Positions 1 through 11,439 are shown, numbered from the stretch's first letter. The stretch: 64,000 nucleotides of DNA from Nectonema munidae (GCA_030549495.1 JAUIRK010000509.1:1548501-1612500), one strand, 5' to 3'. Numbers and translations are program-made. Notes: generated by a model not told the origin, from the sequence alone.

Positions 1-179
1 AGAAGCAAGATAATAACTTTTTAATGTGTAGAGAGCGCGCTTTTAATATGGTTTCGCCAAAAAGAATCACTTTCAAAAATGAAGATATATAATATTCTTT
101 TGTAAAAAGCAAATGTTTTTTGCAAAAGAGCTAGGTTTTTAAAGAAGGACATAGGAAGAATTTTAAAATCTGGAAGCAT

Positions 180-670
180 TTTCTCTGTGGAAACCAATTA
201 AGGTCAAAGATAACAACTAAAACAGAATAACTGTTCTTGTTGCTGCAAACATGGATGGATCAGATAAATTACCTTTACTTATAATTGGTAAGCAAAAGAA
301 TCCAAGGCCTTTCAAAAATTCAAAAACACTTCCTGTTGAGTATACGCTTTAAATAAAAAAAGATTGGACGAGTGGAGAAATTTTGATTGGATATCAAGTT
401 TAAAATTAGATTAGTTCCAGCTGAAATTGAACAAGATACCGTTAAATCGATTTTGCTATAAATTCTCGGATAGGCCATTGTTAATGGTTTCTCTAAAGTG
501 GAGTTTATTTTTACTACAAGAAAAAGTATCGAAGAAAAACAAATGGTAAATTTTAAATATACTTAGATAAAATAAATAAATAAAAACATATTTTGCATTT
601 AGACTTCTATTGCTATTACTTCTGAAGAAGAAAATTCAGCCAATATATGGAGAAGCCTATCTTCAATATA
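180..670 (+). mobile_element. Tigger/pogo-type transposase fragment
   Basis: A frame between about 225 and 350 reads [20 protein letters not shown], then KNPRPFKN and LPVEY. This is the block around the second catalytic Asp region of JRK/Tigger (DDE_1) transposases, which typically read T-V-L-L-A-N-x-D-G...PL-I-G-K-x-x-P-R-x-F-K. Downstream to about 670 only weak C-terminal-like pieces remain and stops are frequent. This is a dead, 5'-truncated copy of a plain DNA transposon. The family is recognised from motif order only. Confidence 0.6.
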
Positions 671-683
671 TGATCTGTCAGGG

Positions 684-780
684 ACGCACATTCGGGGGGA
701 GGGGGCTGATTTCAAGTGGTGACGAAAGAGCCATTCGCCCCCCCCTCCTCAATAATTTTTGAATTTTCTCAATTATATAT
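684..780. repeat. hAT-like terminal sequence with G and C runs
   Basis: The phrase GGGACGCACATTC followed by a G-rich run, then a C-run and CTCCTCAATAATTTTTGAATTTTC, resembles the ends of the ZBED-type hAT family seen at 9170-9207 and 52080-52130 (GCGC-CTG end, C-run, AATTTTGAGGAT). The two ends are nearly back to back, so this may be an internally deleted remnant. The assignment is weak. Confidence 0.3.
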
Positions 781-790
781 CTTTTTATAG

Positions 791-1984
791 TATTTAAAAG
801 ACCTGTTTGTCTTGTGTGTAGATTTTTCATATTACTTTTCTTGTTTTAAGGTTAAATCTTAGAATGAATTATGAATATTTAAAATCCTTTTTTCCATTGA
901 TTTCCACTTCATTGATGTTATAATGCAAAGTTTAGCTATATTTGAAGAGGTCAATAAAATTTTCTAGCGTATTGGAGATTCATGAACATTGAACAGTTTT
1001 TGATCTTTGTAAAAAAACTTATGAGTGAAAATGGGCAACCAATTTGTACTTCTAAAATTAATGGAAGCAAAGAGCACATTTTAATTAAAGGTGGAATGAA
1101 GAGCAAGCGGTGGCTTTGTTTCTTTTCCTCCCTAATTTGCTTTGCTCTCGGTATTTAACGTCATTTGAGATAAAATAATTTATGAGCATTGTTTAACTTA
1201 GCTTTTTTCACCATTGTAACATGTATATTTGTGAATCTCTATTAAGTTCTTCTTTAACGCACAGAAGTTCTTTGGCTTTCGAGAGCACGAATTTTGAATT
1301 TATGTTTTATTTGAATTCAAATCAGAAGTCTTACTATTTTTGAAAGCGAAAGAAAATTCACTTTTAGAACAATTTGAGACTTCATATAATGAAGAGTTTA
1401 TTTATAGCTAAGTCTATTTGTCAGATATTTTTAGTCATATGAAATAAATTAGGCTATTCAAGGTCTCTGGAGTTAGGATTGTAGATGCTTCATAACTAAA
1501 CTACTATTTTGGAAAAGAATGTTGGAAACATGAAGCTATGAAAACTTTCCAATGTTAGAGGAAGTTTTGGGTAACAAAGACGTGTTTAAATTATTATTGG
1601 AGACAGAATTCTTTGCACATCTGGTAGCTCTGAACAAACTCTTTCATGGGCTATTTCTGTTTAGAAAATCTTACAATAGAAAATTGGATTAGCAATCCTT
1701 TTCCTACCGCTAAATAGTGCATTAGCTCATTGACCTAAGGGCAAAAGATTTTCTAACAAAAAATTGAAGTTTTATCTAAACTTCTTATGAAGAATTTTAA
1801 GAGCCGAATTACTCATGTAACGGGCGTCAAGCTTAGAAATATAATCGGAATCGACCATAAAGATGATAAAATGTGGTGTATCTATCTAGTAAATCGAAGT
1901 AATTGTAAATATTTAGTATAAGGTAAAAAATATTTAAAAAATAAAATCATCAATAACTACATAAACAATAGTTTAGAGATGGCA
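791..1984. other. AT-rich interval, no gene recognised
   Basis: I see no convincing coding frame, splice-flanked segment or repeat end here. It lies between the Tigger fragment and the LINE ORF1 remnant, and may contain decayed LINE ORF2 sequence because an ORF1 ends at its right edge on the minus strand. Confidence 0.3.
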
Positions 1985-2940
1985 ATTAAGAGTTCATGAG
2001 AGAGGATTTCAAACTATATAAAATGTGGCATGCACTTGAATTAAAAACATGATTAAACTGGTAGTTGTTGACTTGACAACTTTTACAAAAATGATGCGTA
2101 GTATCGTCTTTATAGAAACAAGAAGTAGAAGAGTGGGAAGAAGAGCAAAACATGCAAGTTGATTGAAAGGATTTATAGTCTTTTGAAACATGTCCGTCAC
2201 GATTGCATTTATAACAAATCTTTAGCAACGAGAGCAATTGAACTTCATGTGCGGAAGAGTATATGCTTTCTTTCGCAGAGAGATTTCAAAGAAAATTCGC
2301 TAAATTTAAGAATAACGTTGCAATGACTCACTCTACTCTGACTTCATTTCGAAGAGGTTGATAGTGTCGCTATCATTTAAATCATTTTGAGTGCAAATTA
2401 AATTTCTAAGTCTTCTTGCTAGATACTTTTATCAACTCCTTTAATGATAAAGATTTACTAGCCTTGTTGAAAAGATTTTTATGTTCAACATGGTTTTGAT
2501 CTAAACAGTTTTCCAACTTTCCTTGATGTGAAACTTCGGCTGTTTCAATGAGCAATGCGTTATTTCTAAGCTCTTTATATCTTTCAATGCTAAGTTTGTT
2601 GGTTGATGGATCTATTTTTTATTGATTACAGCACTTGTAGAATCATTAAAGAAATCAGGGACTAATAAGGAAGTTTCAGGATTAAACAATCTTAATTGAG
2701 ATTTAACTGAAGAAATGTCATGGTTGAGCAAAGCAAGTTGATTTATAACTGGAGGAGAGTACTTAGAAAAAACATCAGCAAACGTGAATTTAGGAATATT
2801 TATTGATTCAACTTTGCTAGTTAAGGAACTAATATCAACATCATAATTGAAATCGAAAATTAATGAATCAAGAATGTCTTTTAATTCCTTTTTGGAAGAA
2901 GTATCAACATTGTTTTTGATAAAAGTAAGTTTGTTCAATA
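1985..2940 (-). mobile_element. LINE ORF1 (gag-like) remnant
   Basis: Two open pieces on the minus strand belong together. 2938-2612 encodes a 108-residue hydrophilic N-terminal part starting MNKLTFIKNN. 2237-1986 encodes three Cys/His clusters: CYKCNRDGHVSKDY (last Cys lost), CMFCSSSHSSTSC, and FCKSCQVNNYQFNHVFNSSAC-like spacing (described by spacing: C-x2-C-x8-H-x6-C). Three consecutive zinc knuckles at the C-terminus of ORF1 are typical of I/Jockey/CR1-type non-LTR elements. The middle (2240-2610) reads only across frames, so the copy is dead. No RT follows convincingly. Confidence 0.6.
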
Positions 2941-4033
2941 AAAAGGAAAAATAATATGTATAAAATAGAATTAAACTTACAATATGTTAATCTAATGAAG
3001 TAAGATTTCAAAATTAATATTTAAAATGAAGAGCCATTTAAAAAAAGGGGTAAAAGAGGGGTAATAAAAGAGTTTTTAAAGAAATTTTTGATTAAAAAAT
3101 TTTTTACAACCTGAAGTTTAAAATACTTACAAAACTTGGTATATTATTTTAAAAAGATTGAAAGTTAGTAAAGTGATAAAAAAAAATGACATCCACTGTC
3201 CCTTGATATGTAATGGAAATTTTAATTTTTTTGGTTATTATTGAAATCTCATGTCGACGAAATGCGAACCCCGATAGGCATATAAAAATGGCAAAACAAT
3301 GTTAGAAATTACTTTATATAAAGTAAATAATTTTAATTTGGTTAATATCTGTAAAAAGTGCATATGTGCATTTAAAAAGTTGAATAAAGAATTAGAAGAA
3401 GAATTACAGAAAAGCAGGACTCACTAACGCTTCACTAAAAAAACGAGTGCAAGGATATAATGATACTCGTTAGGAGATAAAAATGAGAATGTAAATGGAG
3501 TAAAACGAAGGATAGAAACAGAAAAATGGTATCAATGAGCATAGTGAAAGGTGGAATTGCCCTTTCAAAATACGTAAAACCTTAATCGTCCGCAAAATAA
3601 ACACGAAGAAGCCAGCTGCTAGACTGACTGTCCAACAAAATAATGAGAAAATACTGACCATGCATTCCCTCAAAAAAATATTTTGTAGAAGCCATCATTG
3701 AAATGAAACAAATTCAGAAGGCATTGGAGTGCTAAAGTGTCTGTATTCACATGTATTCGCTTCTTTTAGAACTATTCATGCGAAAAGTAAATCCAGTTCT
3801 CCAAAGATTAAAAAAGATGAGGCATAAAAATGGTAATCGTTTTGGGTGGAATCAGTTTCGGGGTTACGGTTTTTGAGAGTTTTGACTTGGCACCGTCACA
3901 TACAAGGTAGAATTAAAAAACAATCAGAAAAAAGTGATAACAATAAATCAAATACATGAGTAATCCTGCTAAAATTTATCTCCCAATGACATGGTATGCG
4001 TAGAAAGGGTGATGATGTTGCTACTAAAATAAC
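2941..4033. other. Non-coding interval, probable host intron
   Basis: This interval lies immediately 3' (minus strand) of the second recognised JIP exon and begins with a GT donor at 4033-4032, so it is likely the next intron of that gene. A GC-richer patch at 3840-3905 is open on the minus strand for about 30 codons, but I could not match it to the JIP family and it lacks clear splice sites. Confidence 0.35.
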
Positions 4034-4151
4034 CTTGGTCAGAAGCAAGTTTAGCCTTGAGTTCCAGCATCCTCACCAAAGACTCGAGACTCTCAATCTT
4101 GCTCAAATGCTCTTTTGTCTGCGCTTCGTAGCAATCTTCCAACTCCAAAAA
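4034..4151 (-). CDS. JIP3/JIP4-type adaptor, coiled-coil exon (partial gene)
   Basis: The minus strand reads FLELEDCYEAQTKEHLSKIE, continuing with SLESLVRMLELKAKLASDQ: 39 codons plus one base. It aligns colinearly with the coiled coil directly after the RH1 domain of MAPK8IP3/SPAG9 and Drosophila sunday driver (KFIEFED...VESLES...LELKAKNYADQ in the human protein, recalled). The exon has an acceptor (pyrimidine-rich, TAGAAG) on its right and a CAAG|GTTATT donor at 4034/4033. The preceding exon ends in phase 0, matching this start. These proteins are cytoplasmic scaffolds linking JNK-pathway kinases and cargo to kinesin-1 and dynein on axonal microtubules. The rest of the gene would lie left of the window. 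Family assignment is strong; the choice between JIP3 and JIP4 is not meaningful in invertebrates, which usually have one gene. Confidence 0.85.
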
Positions 4152-4154
4152 CTT

Positions 4155-5150
4155 CTATAAATGAGAAAAATGGAAATAAAATTTGGAAGCACTCAAAGTT
4201 TAATTCATCCCCAAAACAAAGGAATCATAATCTGAAAAGTAAAGATGAGAAAAAGTGAACATGCTAGTAAGGAATACTGTAAAGAAACAACTGATCTAGA
4301 AAGGAAGATGCATAAACAAAAAATAAAAACGTTTATAGATATTGTAATTTTTAAATATTGGTAAATATATTTGATTCTTCTACATCTATCTGAAATCATA
4401 TTTAGAATAAAAAATTGCGTATTTGGTTGAATACCTAAGGCTGGATTCATTTTGGCATGTTAACCGAAATTACCATCATTTTATAGAATATGTAGAATGT
4501 AGATGAAATGAGGCTGAGGCATATGAAAAAAAACAATTTAAAATTGGAAGAGCAAAATTTCATTCATATGAAAATATAAGGAAGCAACAATCAATTTTCA
4601 ACCATTACGCTCCTAAACAGATCAACCACGTTCGCTCTCTTTACGCGTTTGCATGGGAATTGTTAATCTCTAGAAATAAGGCAATGGAAGTATGATTTGG
4701 ATTGTAAAAATTATTTCATTCCTATTTATTCAATTTACAGAATACTAAAACAAAACCTTTTTTCGAAACAACGTGACATTTTTAGGATAGTGAAGATATA
4801 GTAAAGTAAAAAGAATGAGAAATCGTTCACATAATTGATAGATATAAAGAATTAAGTCATTCTTCATAGTGTGCAGTGTATTTAGTTCTTAGAGCAAGAA
4901 TAATGAAAAACAAGTAAGCATTGATACCATATTTCATAAAAAGAGAGAAGCTTTATTCATATGACTTCTCAAAAAATTCAAAGAGCTTTTTTAAGAAGAA
5001 AAATCCAAATGTTATTTTAGCACATTCCTTAATTCACCGTGACGATTTGGCTTCCAAAACACTTCCCGTTTCCCTTAAGCTACACTACCTATAACCCTAA
5101 CATGGACCCTTATTTTTTTGAAATATAATATATTAATATGAAAAAAAATA
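4155..5150. other. JIP intron segment, no coding seen
   Basis: This is part of the 3.3-kb intron between the two JIP exons. It is AT-rich, with no repeat end or frame I can support. Confidence 0.4.
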
Positions 5151-5159
5151 GTTTTATAT

Positions 5160-5985
5160 TCTTAGGGTGGTTAATCTTCAGGAGTGGTTTGGGGTAGTTG
5201 TTCTTCAGAAGATCTGGGTTTTATATGTGTGTGTCATGGTTTCTTTGTGTTTGCAGCATGAAGTTCCTGATAGAGATTAAAGTATATTGAGCGTTTTACT
5301 TGGCGATTCTTTGGTGATGAGTATGTGTCTGTTGTATGGCAGTTTGGGGTGGAATGTCATGCCTAGGATTTTTTGGGTGTGTGTTAGTGTCTATGATAGT
5401 ATTGTTGATTTTTATGTTGAGCTTGTGTTGTGTCCAGAATTATATTGCGTAAAAAGTGTTGTTTGTGACTTTTTGTGGTTAAGTTTGATATCTATGAGCT
5501 GTTTGTGTATATTGTCGACGTATGGTTGTGCGTTGAGAGTGGCTTTTGTGATGCTTTGGTTAGTGGATGAAATGGTTATGTGGTCTGCATAAGTAAAAAG
5601 ATTGACTTCGTTGTTGGTGGGAGTAGGCATGTCGGTCGTTGGATAATATGGGGGAGAGGGAGCTCCCTTGGGGTACCCCTGTTGGTGTGTGGCGTGAGCG
5701 TGAGAGGGTAGTGTAATGTTTTGTATAAGTTTTCTGCCTCGAAGATAGTAGAGTAAAAATCTGGCATCTTGAGTGTTTTGCTTTGTCTTTGTGGGTGATT
5801 TTGTGTATAAGAGGTTGGTGTCAAAGGCGTTGCTTAGATCTAGTGTTGTTGTGATAGTGAGGTGGAAGGGTTTCTATTTGTTGAAACCTTCGGCGATACT
5901 GTTGTGAATGATTGAAGGGCTGTTGCAGTAGAATGCATTTTCTTAAATCCTTGTTGATGTGTGGTGTTGGGTATGTAATTCAATA
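5160..5985 (-). mobile_element. LINE reverse-transcriptase remnant (family E), 3' portion
   Basis: The minus strand gives RT blocks in order but in changing frames: HQQGFKKMHSTATALQ (about 5950), TLDLSNAFDT (about 5845, motif A), a GVPQGSSLSP-like block (about 5665) and FTYADHITISST (about 5590, the YxDD motif with the second Asp replaced by His). The order and spacing are those of Jockey/CR1-type non-LTR RT. The element lies in the JIP intron and is interrupted by a hAT fragment at about 5986-6419. The upstream linker continues at 6420-6690. It is clearly dead. Confidence 0.7.
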
Positions 5986-6419
5986 AATATAATAATACAA
6001 TTGTCTAGAGTATTTTTTGAGTATATGAATATTTATTCAAGCGGCTCTAACAATAGGAATCAGCACTGCATCCTGTGAGAGAAGTTTTTCGACCCTTAAA
6101 AGAGTTTTCGAGTTTTTGAACTATTTCAACGAAAAGTCAAGAAGGCTGAATGTTTGACATGTAAATTGCTTTATTACTCTAAAAATGATATATTGTTAAT
6201 AAAATGAGTTTCTTCTTTCACTTTTGTTTTATAATAGTTAATTATACTCCTCAATCCTCACCACCTTACTTTTATGACCTTTTTTAGCTCTTGATTCCGA
6301 TGTTGATAGAATTTGTTTCTAGAAAAGAAAATTTTAGTGTGTATTTTCATAATGTATAGTTTCAGCCCCTGTTTGGGGGGGCCCCCCCCCCCCCCCCATT
6401 TTGCTTAGCGCGGGCTCTG
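5986..6419 (+). mobile_element. hAT C-terminal fragment with terminal G/C runs
   Basis: The frame at about 6030-6165 reads LTIGISTASCERSFSTLKRV, the hATC dimerisation signature (L-P-V-S-T-A-S-x-E-R-S-F-S-x-L-K-R) of ZMYM1/TTF-type hAT transposases. The right end carries a G7/C16-type run at 6373-6400 and TTAGCGCGGGCTCTG, a plausible hAT terminus. It splits the LINE RT remnant (5160-5985 and 6420-6690), so it is younger than that LINE. Only the last part of the transposase is present. Confidence 0.65.
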
Positions 6420-6690
6420 TTGTCGGTAAGTGTGTGTGTTTTTGGGAGTTTTTGTGGTTGTTTATTAATGATTCTGTGATTTGTTTGTAACCTTCGGTGA
6501 TGTATTGGTGAACTGTTTATTGAACGTGCTGGCGATCTCCATTTCTTTCATTTCGAGTGTGTTATTAAAAGAAATAGTTCTATTTGTGTCATGTAGTTTT
6601 CTGAGGTTTTTAATGGTGTTGCAGTAAGTGTGTATTAGGCCAATAGGGCGACGTCGCTCCCACACACATATATACGTACAATACAAATAT
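6420..6690 (-). mobile_element. LINE family E, linker upstream of RT
   Basis: A 73-codon minus-strand frame reads LRKLHDTNRTISFNNTLEMK, then EIASTFNKQFTN. This is the type of segment found between endonuclease and RT in non-LTR elements (i-x-F...iA-x-x-F-N-x-x-F). Its polarity and order match the RT blocks at 5160-5985 once the hAT fragment is skipped. Confidence 0.5.
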
Positions 6691-7343
6691 ACATTTAACT
6701 CTGTACAAGCATAAAAATACCTAAGAGTGCATTTTAGGATGAAAGGAAGTGAGGAAGGAGTATATCAAAAATGAGGAGGCGGCCACAGGCCCTTAATTTT
6801 GTTTATAAAATTTTTATAACGTTTTCTTTATTATTTTTATGAAGTGTCGATTGTCTCTCACTCTGGTTCATTGCAGAACAAGGAATTTGATAGCCCTTAT
6901 TTTTTTCATCAGATAATAATCATCAAGATTAAAATGTTTGAAACAGAATGATAGTTTCGATTTGGGAGCAAAGTCATACAAGTCAATTCGGCATCAAGAC
7001 AATTCCTCCTTTGAAAAATTAAGCCTCAAGAAACTTCTACTCAAGAGGCAGAATTGTTCGGAAGAATAAATCTAAAAAAAACTTTAAAAAAATAACTCTT
7101 TAATGTTCGAAAATCAGACAAAATTCTTGGCCATTTTCTAAACGTATGGTAAAAAGAGGAGAGCATGCCCAGCCATGTGTTCTGGATAACGAAAAACCCG
7201 ATTAATTGGAAAACGCACAAACTAGGAATGGTTGTATATTGCATTATATATGAACAAATAAAGTTTTAATTTATAGGAAGTAGTATTAGGAATGAACTCA
7301 ATGGCTAAGATGTAAAAAATCTCAGAAATATAGTGATTGAGTG
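6691..7343. other. JIP intron segment, no coding seen
   Basis: AT-rich sequence between the LINE remnant and the candidate alternative exon. I see nothing I can support. Confidence 0.35.
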
Positions 7344-7451
7344 TTATTTTGAGAATTTAACTCCAGCCTCGTATTCCGCGAGGAAATACGGCTTGCATTC
7401 CAACTCGGCAACAATGATTCCGGGAGAGGTCAAATAGCAAATAGCATAAAT
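7344..7451 (-). other. Exon-like GC-rich patch just 3' of a JIP exon
   Basis: On the minus strand a pyrimidine-rich tract ending TTTAAAG precedes 35 codons (IYAICYLTSPGIIVAELECK, then PYFLAEYEAGVKFSK) and a TAA stop. The patch is clearly richer in GC than its surroundings, as exons here are. Joined to the preceding JIP exon across a 43-nt intron (7494-7452) it stays in phase and would give a truncated JIP isoform. I do not recognise the peptide. It may instead be unrelated. Confidence 0.25.
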
Positions 7452-7494
7452 CTTTAAATTAAAAAAACAGAAACAAAATAATAGAAGTAAGAAC

Positions 7495-7728
7495 CTTTTC
7501 ACTGAATTGTCGCAGACTTCTTTCGCGCTCAAACTGAGTGGAAAACTGCTCATTATCTTCCTTGTAAAGCTCCCTTTCTACTTTCAAGTCCTCGATCTTC
7601 AGGTAGGAGGATTCGAGCGCTTCCAGCGTGTTCACGACGAGCGGCATAACGGAAGTCAGCGCATCAGGCCCAAACTTGTTTCGGATCTTTTCGAATTCGC
7701 AATAAATGTCATTTGCTCGAAGCTTCAG
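7495..7728 (-). CDS. JIP3/JIP4-type adaptor, RH1-domain exon (partial gene)
   Basis: This is an uninterrupted minus-strand exon of 78 codons. Key stretches are NDIYCEFEKIRNKFG, SVMPLVVNTLEALESSY and LYKEDNEQFSTQFERERSLR. They align with the RH1 domain of MAPK8IP3, SPAG9 and sunday driver (IYxEFE...LMPLVVxVLE.LD...LLxEDNEQLxTQYEREK, recalled), including the nearly invariant EDNEQ-x-x-TQ-[YF]-ERE core. RH1 binds kinesin light chain/heavy chain tail and dynein light intermediate chain. The exon ends GAAAAG|GTTCTT in phase 0 and continues at 4151 or 4154. The acceptor at 7729-7730 (AAG) has only a modest pyrimidine tract, so the start is approximate. Upstream 5' exon(s) with the initiator Met are not recognised. 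The residues after EF[ER] differ from the usual R-Y-D-E, so the protein is diverged. Confidence 0.88.
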
Positions 7729-8059
7729 CTTATAGAAGTCAATGAATGCGATTTAACAATATTTAACACATTGGTCAAGAAAGAAATATTGCAAAATAAG
7801 AAGAGATGGCACTATTCAAAGTGCCGCTCAAAAATGTTGACATCTTGATGTACTCCAATTTATTCTTCGGGCAATAGCTCCCTCCTCCCTTAAAAATTTA
7901 ACTTTTGTACTCGGAGTGAGACGTGAGCATTGCAGAATTAAAGTATCATTATGTTTAACTCTATATGTATAATACAAAAAATATTTGTCGTATACACGGG
8001 CCCACGATAATGAGAAATGTCAATATTTTTAATTCTTAATTTTCTCCGTCACCATTGTA

Positions 8060-9207
8060 CCATTAAGCCCTTATTCATAATAAGGTGGAAGAGGACCCTA
8101 AGTGTCTTTTGTGTTCTGAAGTGGGGGGCATCCACTTTTCTAAAGCCCGTCAAAAGAAGCCAGAGGTGAAGCACTTGAGTTCAGTAAACAAAACTATTAA
8201 ACATCAAGCTGAACGATTGCACAATTTTAGGTTGGATAACATAAGAATCTTTTTGCAAAATAGTAAATGTGGTTTGAGAGCATTCTATAAATTTTCAAAA
8301 AGTCCTACAACATAGCAGAACAGTTGATATTACCTTGCTGCAAAGGCATCCTATTGAATGTGCTAAGAAGTTGTGCAAACTATACCGTTAGAAGGCTAAT
8401 ACGAGAGATGTCAGATGACATGATATCAGAGGTGGTTTAGTTGATTCGAAATTCGAAATTTAACCTTTTTTGCAATTCAGCTTGATGAGACGATGGATGC
8501 TGCAAATTTAGTTCAGCCTTGCGTTTACGTACATGTATATGAATACGACAAGAACCTGGTAGACGATTTTTTCATTTTCAAAACTCTTCGCAGTAGAACC
8601 ACTGAAAGTGAAATATTTGAAAAGGTGGACAATTTTTTACAACACATGTTAAGCCAGAACATCCCATTAGAGTATGTACTGGCCGTGCTCTAGCAATTTC
8701 TTGTTCTACCTTTTAGACTCTAATTAAGCAAAAATCCCCATATGTAATTGGTACTTATTGCCCCATTCATCGCCAAGTCTTAATAATGAAAACAATAAGG
8801 GGATGGGTTGGAAAATGTTCTAAATGAAGTCGTTAAAACATTTTTTTTTATTTTAATTAATAATTTTTTGAAAATTTTTGTGTTGGGGCATTTTTTCTTA
8901 ATTTTAAATTTGGGCATTTTTTCCTACTTTTTAATTGGGGGCCTTTTTTCTGCGCACCATATTCGATATGCAAATTTAATTAAAATATTTTCGTTGGAAG
9001 TATAATATTTAAATTCACCAATTTTGTAAAAAAAATATAAAGTAGTCTTATAAATTTAGGACTTTAGGTATGCGCTGAATACACTCTATTTTAAACGATT
9101 GCTTGAATATTTGGTCTCCCGTGGTATTTCCAGAACACTAATTTTGAAAATTGCAACAAAAAAATTTCGCCCCCCTCTCCCAATAATTTTGAGGATGTGC
9201 GCCCCTG
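8060..9207 (+). mobile_element. ZBED-type hAT transposon remnant
   Basis: Plus-strand pieces in family order: EEDPKCLLCSEV (BED-like zinc finger start, about 8085), NYTVRRLIREMSDDMISEVV (about 8375), LDETMDAANLVQPCVYVHVY (about 8485; catalytic region, where relatives have LDE[ST]TD), then IEYxL-type text to 8693 and LENVLNEVVKTFF at 8805. The right terminus at 9165-9207 is a C-run followed by AATTTTGAGGATGTGCGCCCCTG, matching the terminus of the copy at 50186-52130. Frameshifts are frequent, so it is inactive. The left end was not found. Confidence 0.7.
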
Positions 9208-10770
9208 CCTCCAGGCTCAACGGGAGAACAAAATCATTCAAATATGATAGATCACTACTGATCGGATGTAATTAAGTCTTTATCCCTCCTTATTGCCACT
9301 TGCAAGTCATTGAAACCGATGGTCACAGTCCATCTGTATATTCTATCGCTAGATATGATACTTTATCCAAGTGAAGTTTTATACCATGACTTTAAAAGTA
9401 ATCTCTTTTGTGAATTTTTACGGAACAAAATTTTTGGTTGAGCCGATTTTATATGGTAATGGAAGGTTAAAAATGTTTTTGTCTTCTAAGGACAATATAG
9501 AAAGGGTGTATTCGAAGACTTATTGGTAATACAGTTAGACCTCATTTATCCTGCAGTAGGTGATTCGACAACCCACTATCCGATGCAATATTGATTAGGG
9601 GCCAAAAAATAATTTCAGCATCTCATCTCATTAATTGTCAATTATGAGACGTTACAGCAAATATTATTTTATAAATTTTATATATAAATGAATATCTCGA
9701 ACGGAAATTTTTGCCAGTTAAAATTATTGAAAAAGAACGTTACACAATAAGCATAATCTAACATTATGTGAGCCTATGAGAGCTAGTGTGGCGTCAAGTG
9801 TTTTTTGAGGGCAAGTTTGTGGAGTCGATGCTAAAAGGCCCCGGACCCCTTGCTATAACTAGGGCGATTATTAATTTTATTTTCTGTGAAGGAAAATGAA
9901 AGAAACATATAACCTAAAAATTCTTAGGAGCTTACAACAGGTATTCATGGCCCAAGTTTGTTGAATGATGTCTCATGCCATCTACAACATGCAATCTGTC
10001 TGTTTCTTGATTTTAAATTAACAAGGGTTGAAAATCCTTCCTCACACTTGTATGTAGAAGAAAATGTAACAAAGACACGTAAAACTATTGCCATGATGAC
10101 TTGCTAGAATTACTGATACAAAGTGCAAGTTATAGATTTAACATGAAAAAATTACAAGCTGAAAAATTGGAAATTGAAATTACTGTATTTCATCTGGATG
10201 CATGAAGTTCAGTTATTATTACTTTCCAAAGATCCCTGTTCTTCTGGCAGCTCAGTAAAATTGTAAATTTTTAGTAATCTTAACTTTGAAGAACTCATCT
10301 CGGCCTGAGATCATCCATGAATCGAAAAAGGTTTTCATACATAACGATGTTTCCGAGAATATTCTTCGGACGCCAGTTTTGTAGTTTAAAAAACAGGCTA
10401 GGAGATTATTTTGAAAAAGGAAAATATGCGTTTCCTTCCCTCAAAATTTCAAATTTAATGTGTTCAAGTGATCAAAATGCCCGCAAAGGATGCAATATTT
10501 TTCTTAATCCATGGCTTATTTTTGTAACTTTTTTTTAGCTATTTTTTTTATTCATGAGGCCTGAGGTACAGATACATTCTTCAGATGATACAAAACATTC
10601 TGGCACTAGCCTTGGACTTTTAAGACTTTGTTTGCGGGTTCTGGACGTATCGTTTAAAGGTGACATCTAAGTTTTATGCCTTCATTGACTCTATACTCAA
10701 AATTGCATAGCACAAACCACATTGTCGTTTCTCAAGGCAACAATATCATCCATGTCTCATTTATACGTTT
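9208..10770. other. Mostly unassigned AT-rich interval
   Basis: No host gene is recognised. At 9531-9605 the phrase TACAGTTAGACCTCATTTAT looks like a Tigger/pogo terminal inverted repeat preceded by TA, but I could not find its partner. A 73-codon frame at 10317-10538 has no recognisable motif and low-complexity neighbours. Confidence 0.3.
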
Positions 10771-10778
10771 TCATATAT

Positions 10779-11215
10779 ACAGTGCTCCCTCGCATTTCCG
10801 AAAACCCCGTTTTACCCCCATAAAATTATGTAGACCCAATCTCCCACCATTATAATTCCCCGGATATAACGACCTCACTGTCCGCCATAGCCATTGGAGG
10901 AATGGACATGCTATTTTCCATAAAATTACCCCCGGTCTTAGGCCATGTCTCGGTGGCAAAATGTACCGCCTGAATGATTATACTTCCTTGCCTAGCAGTG
11001 CCAGCGGTGTAATGCCTTACGAGTATGTTTAGCTGACACCCCGGTATTCATCACGTTCAACCATTAGATGCCGCGGTATTAAACAAAACTTCAAATCATA
11101 TTTTCGTCGACACCAGCTCAACCAAATTTTCGAGCGGGAGGATTCAGACGGGACTCACAACATCACTGTTGCCGACGCTATTCGCTACGTGAAAAAAGCC
11201 TGCTAAAGTTTAGAA
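10779..11215 (+). mobile_element. Tigger/pogo-like terminal and C-terminal fragment
   Basis: TACAGTGCTCCCTCGCATTT at 10779 followed by GC-rich text with CGGATATAACGACC is the style of a pogo/Tigger terminal inverted repeat after a TA. At about 11150-11205 the plus strand reads THNITVADAIRYVKKAC, similar to the C-terminal helix of JRK/TIGD transposases (x-x-T-V-x-D-A-I-x-x-I-x-x-A-W). This looks like an internally deleted copy. The assignment rests on motif style only. Confidence 0.4.
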
Positions 11216-11439
11216 ATGTAATAATGACAAATTAGAATCTTTCCGTTTCTTTGCCGAACCAAATTTTATGCCCAAAAAAATCTAAAACATACAATATATA
11301 TGATTTTTATAACCGAATATTTATTTTTAAAAAAAAGAAGAGATTAGCCTATAAAAGAGGGGTCCACAAGTGGACCATTAGCTGAATAAAGCGTAGGAAT
11401 TGTATGAAAAATTTATTTGATTTAAATTAAGAAAATCAA

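Noticed and set aside
5287-5592. 101-codon plus-strand frame
   Set aside because: Antisense to the RT blocks of LINE family E.
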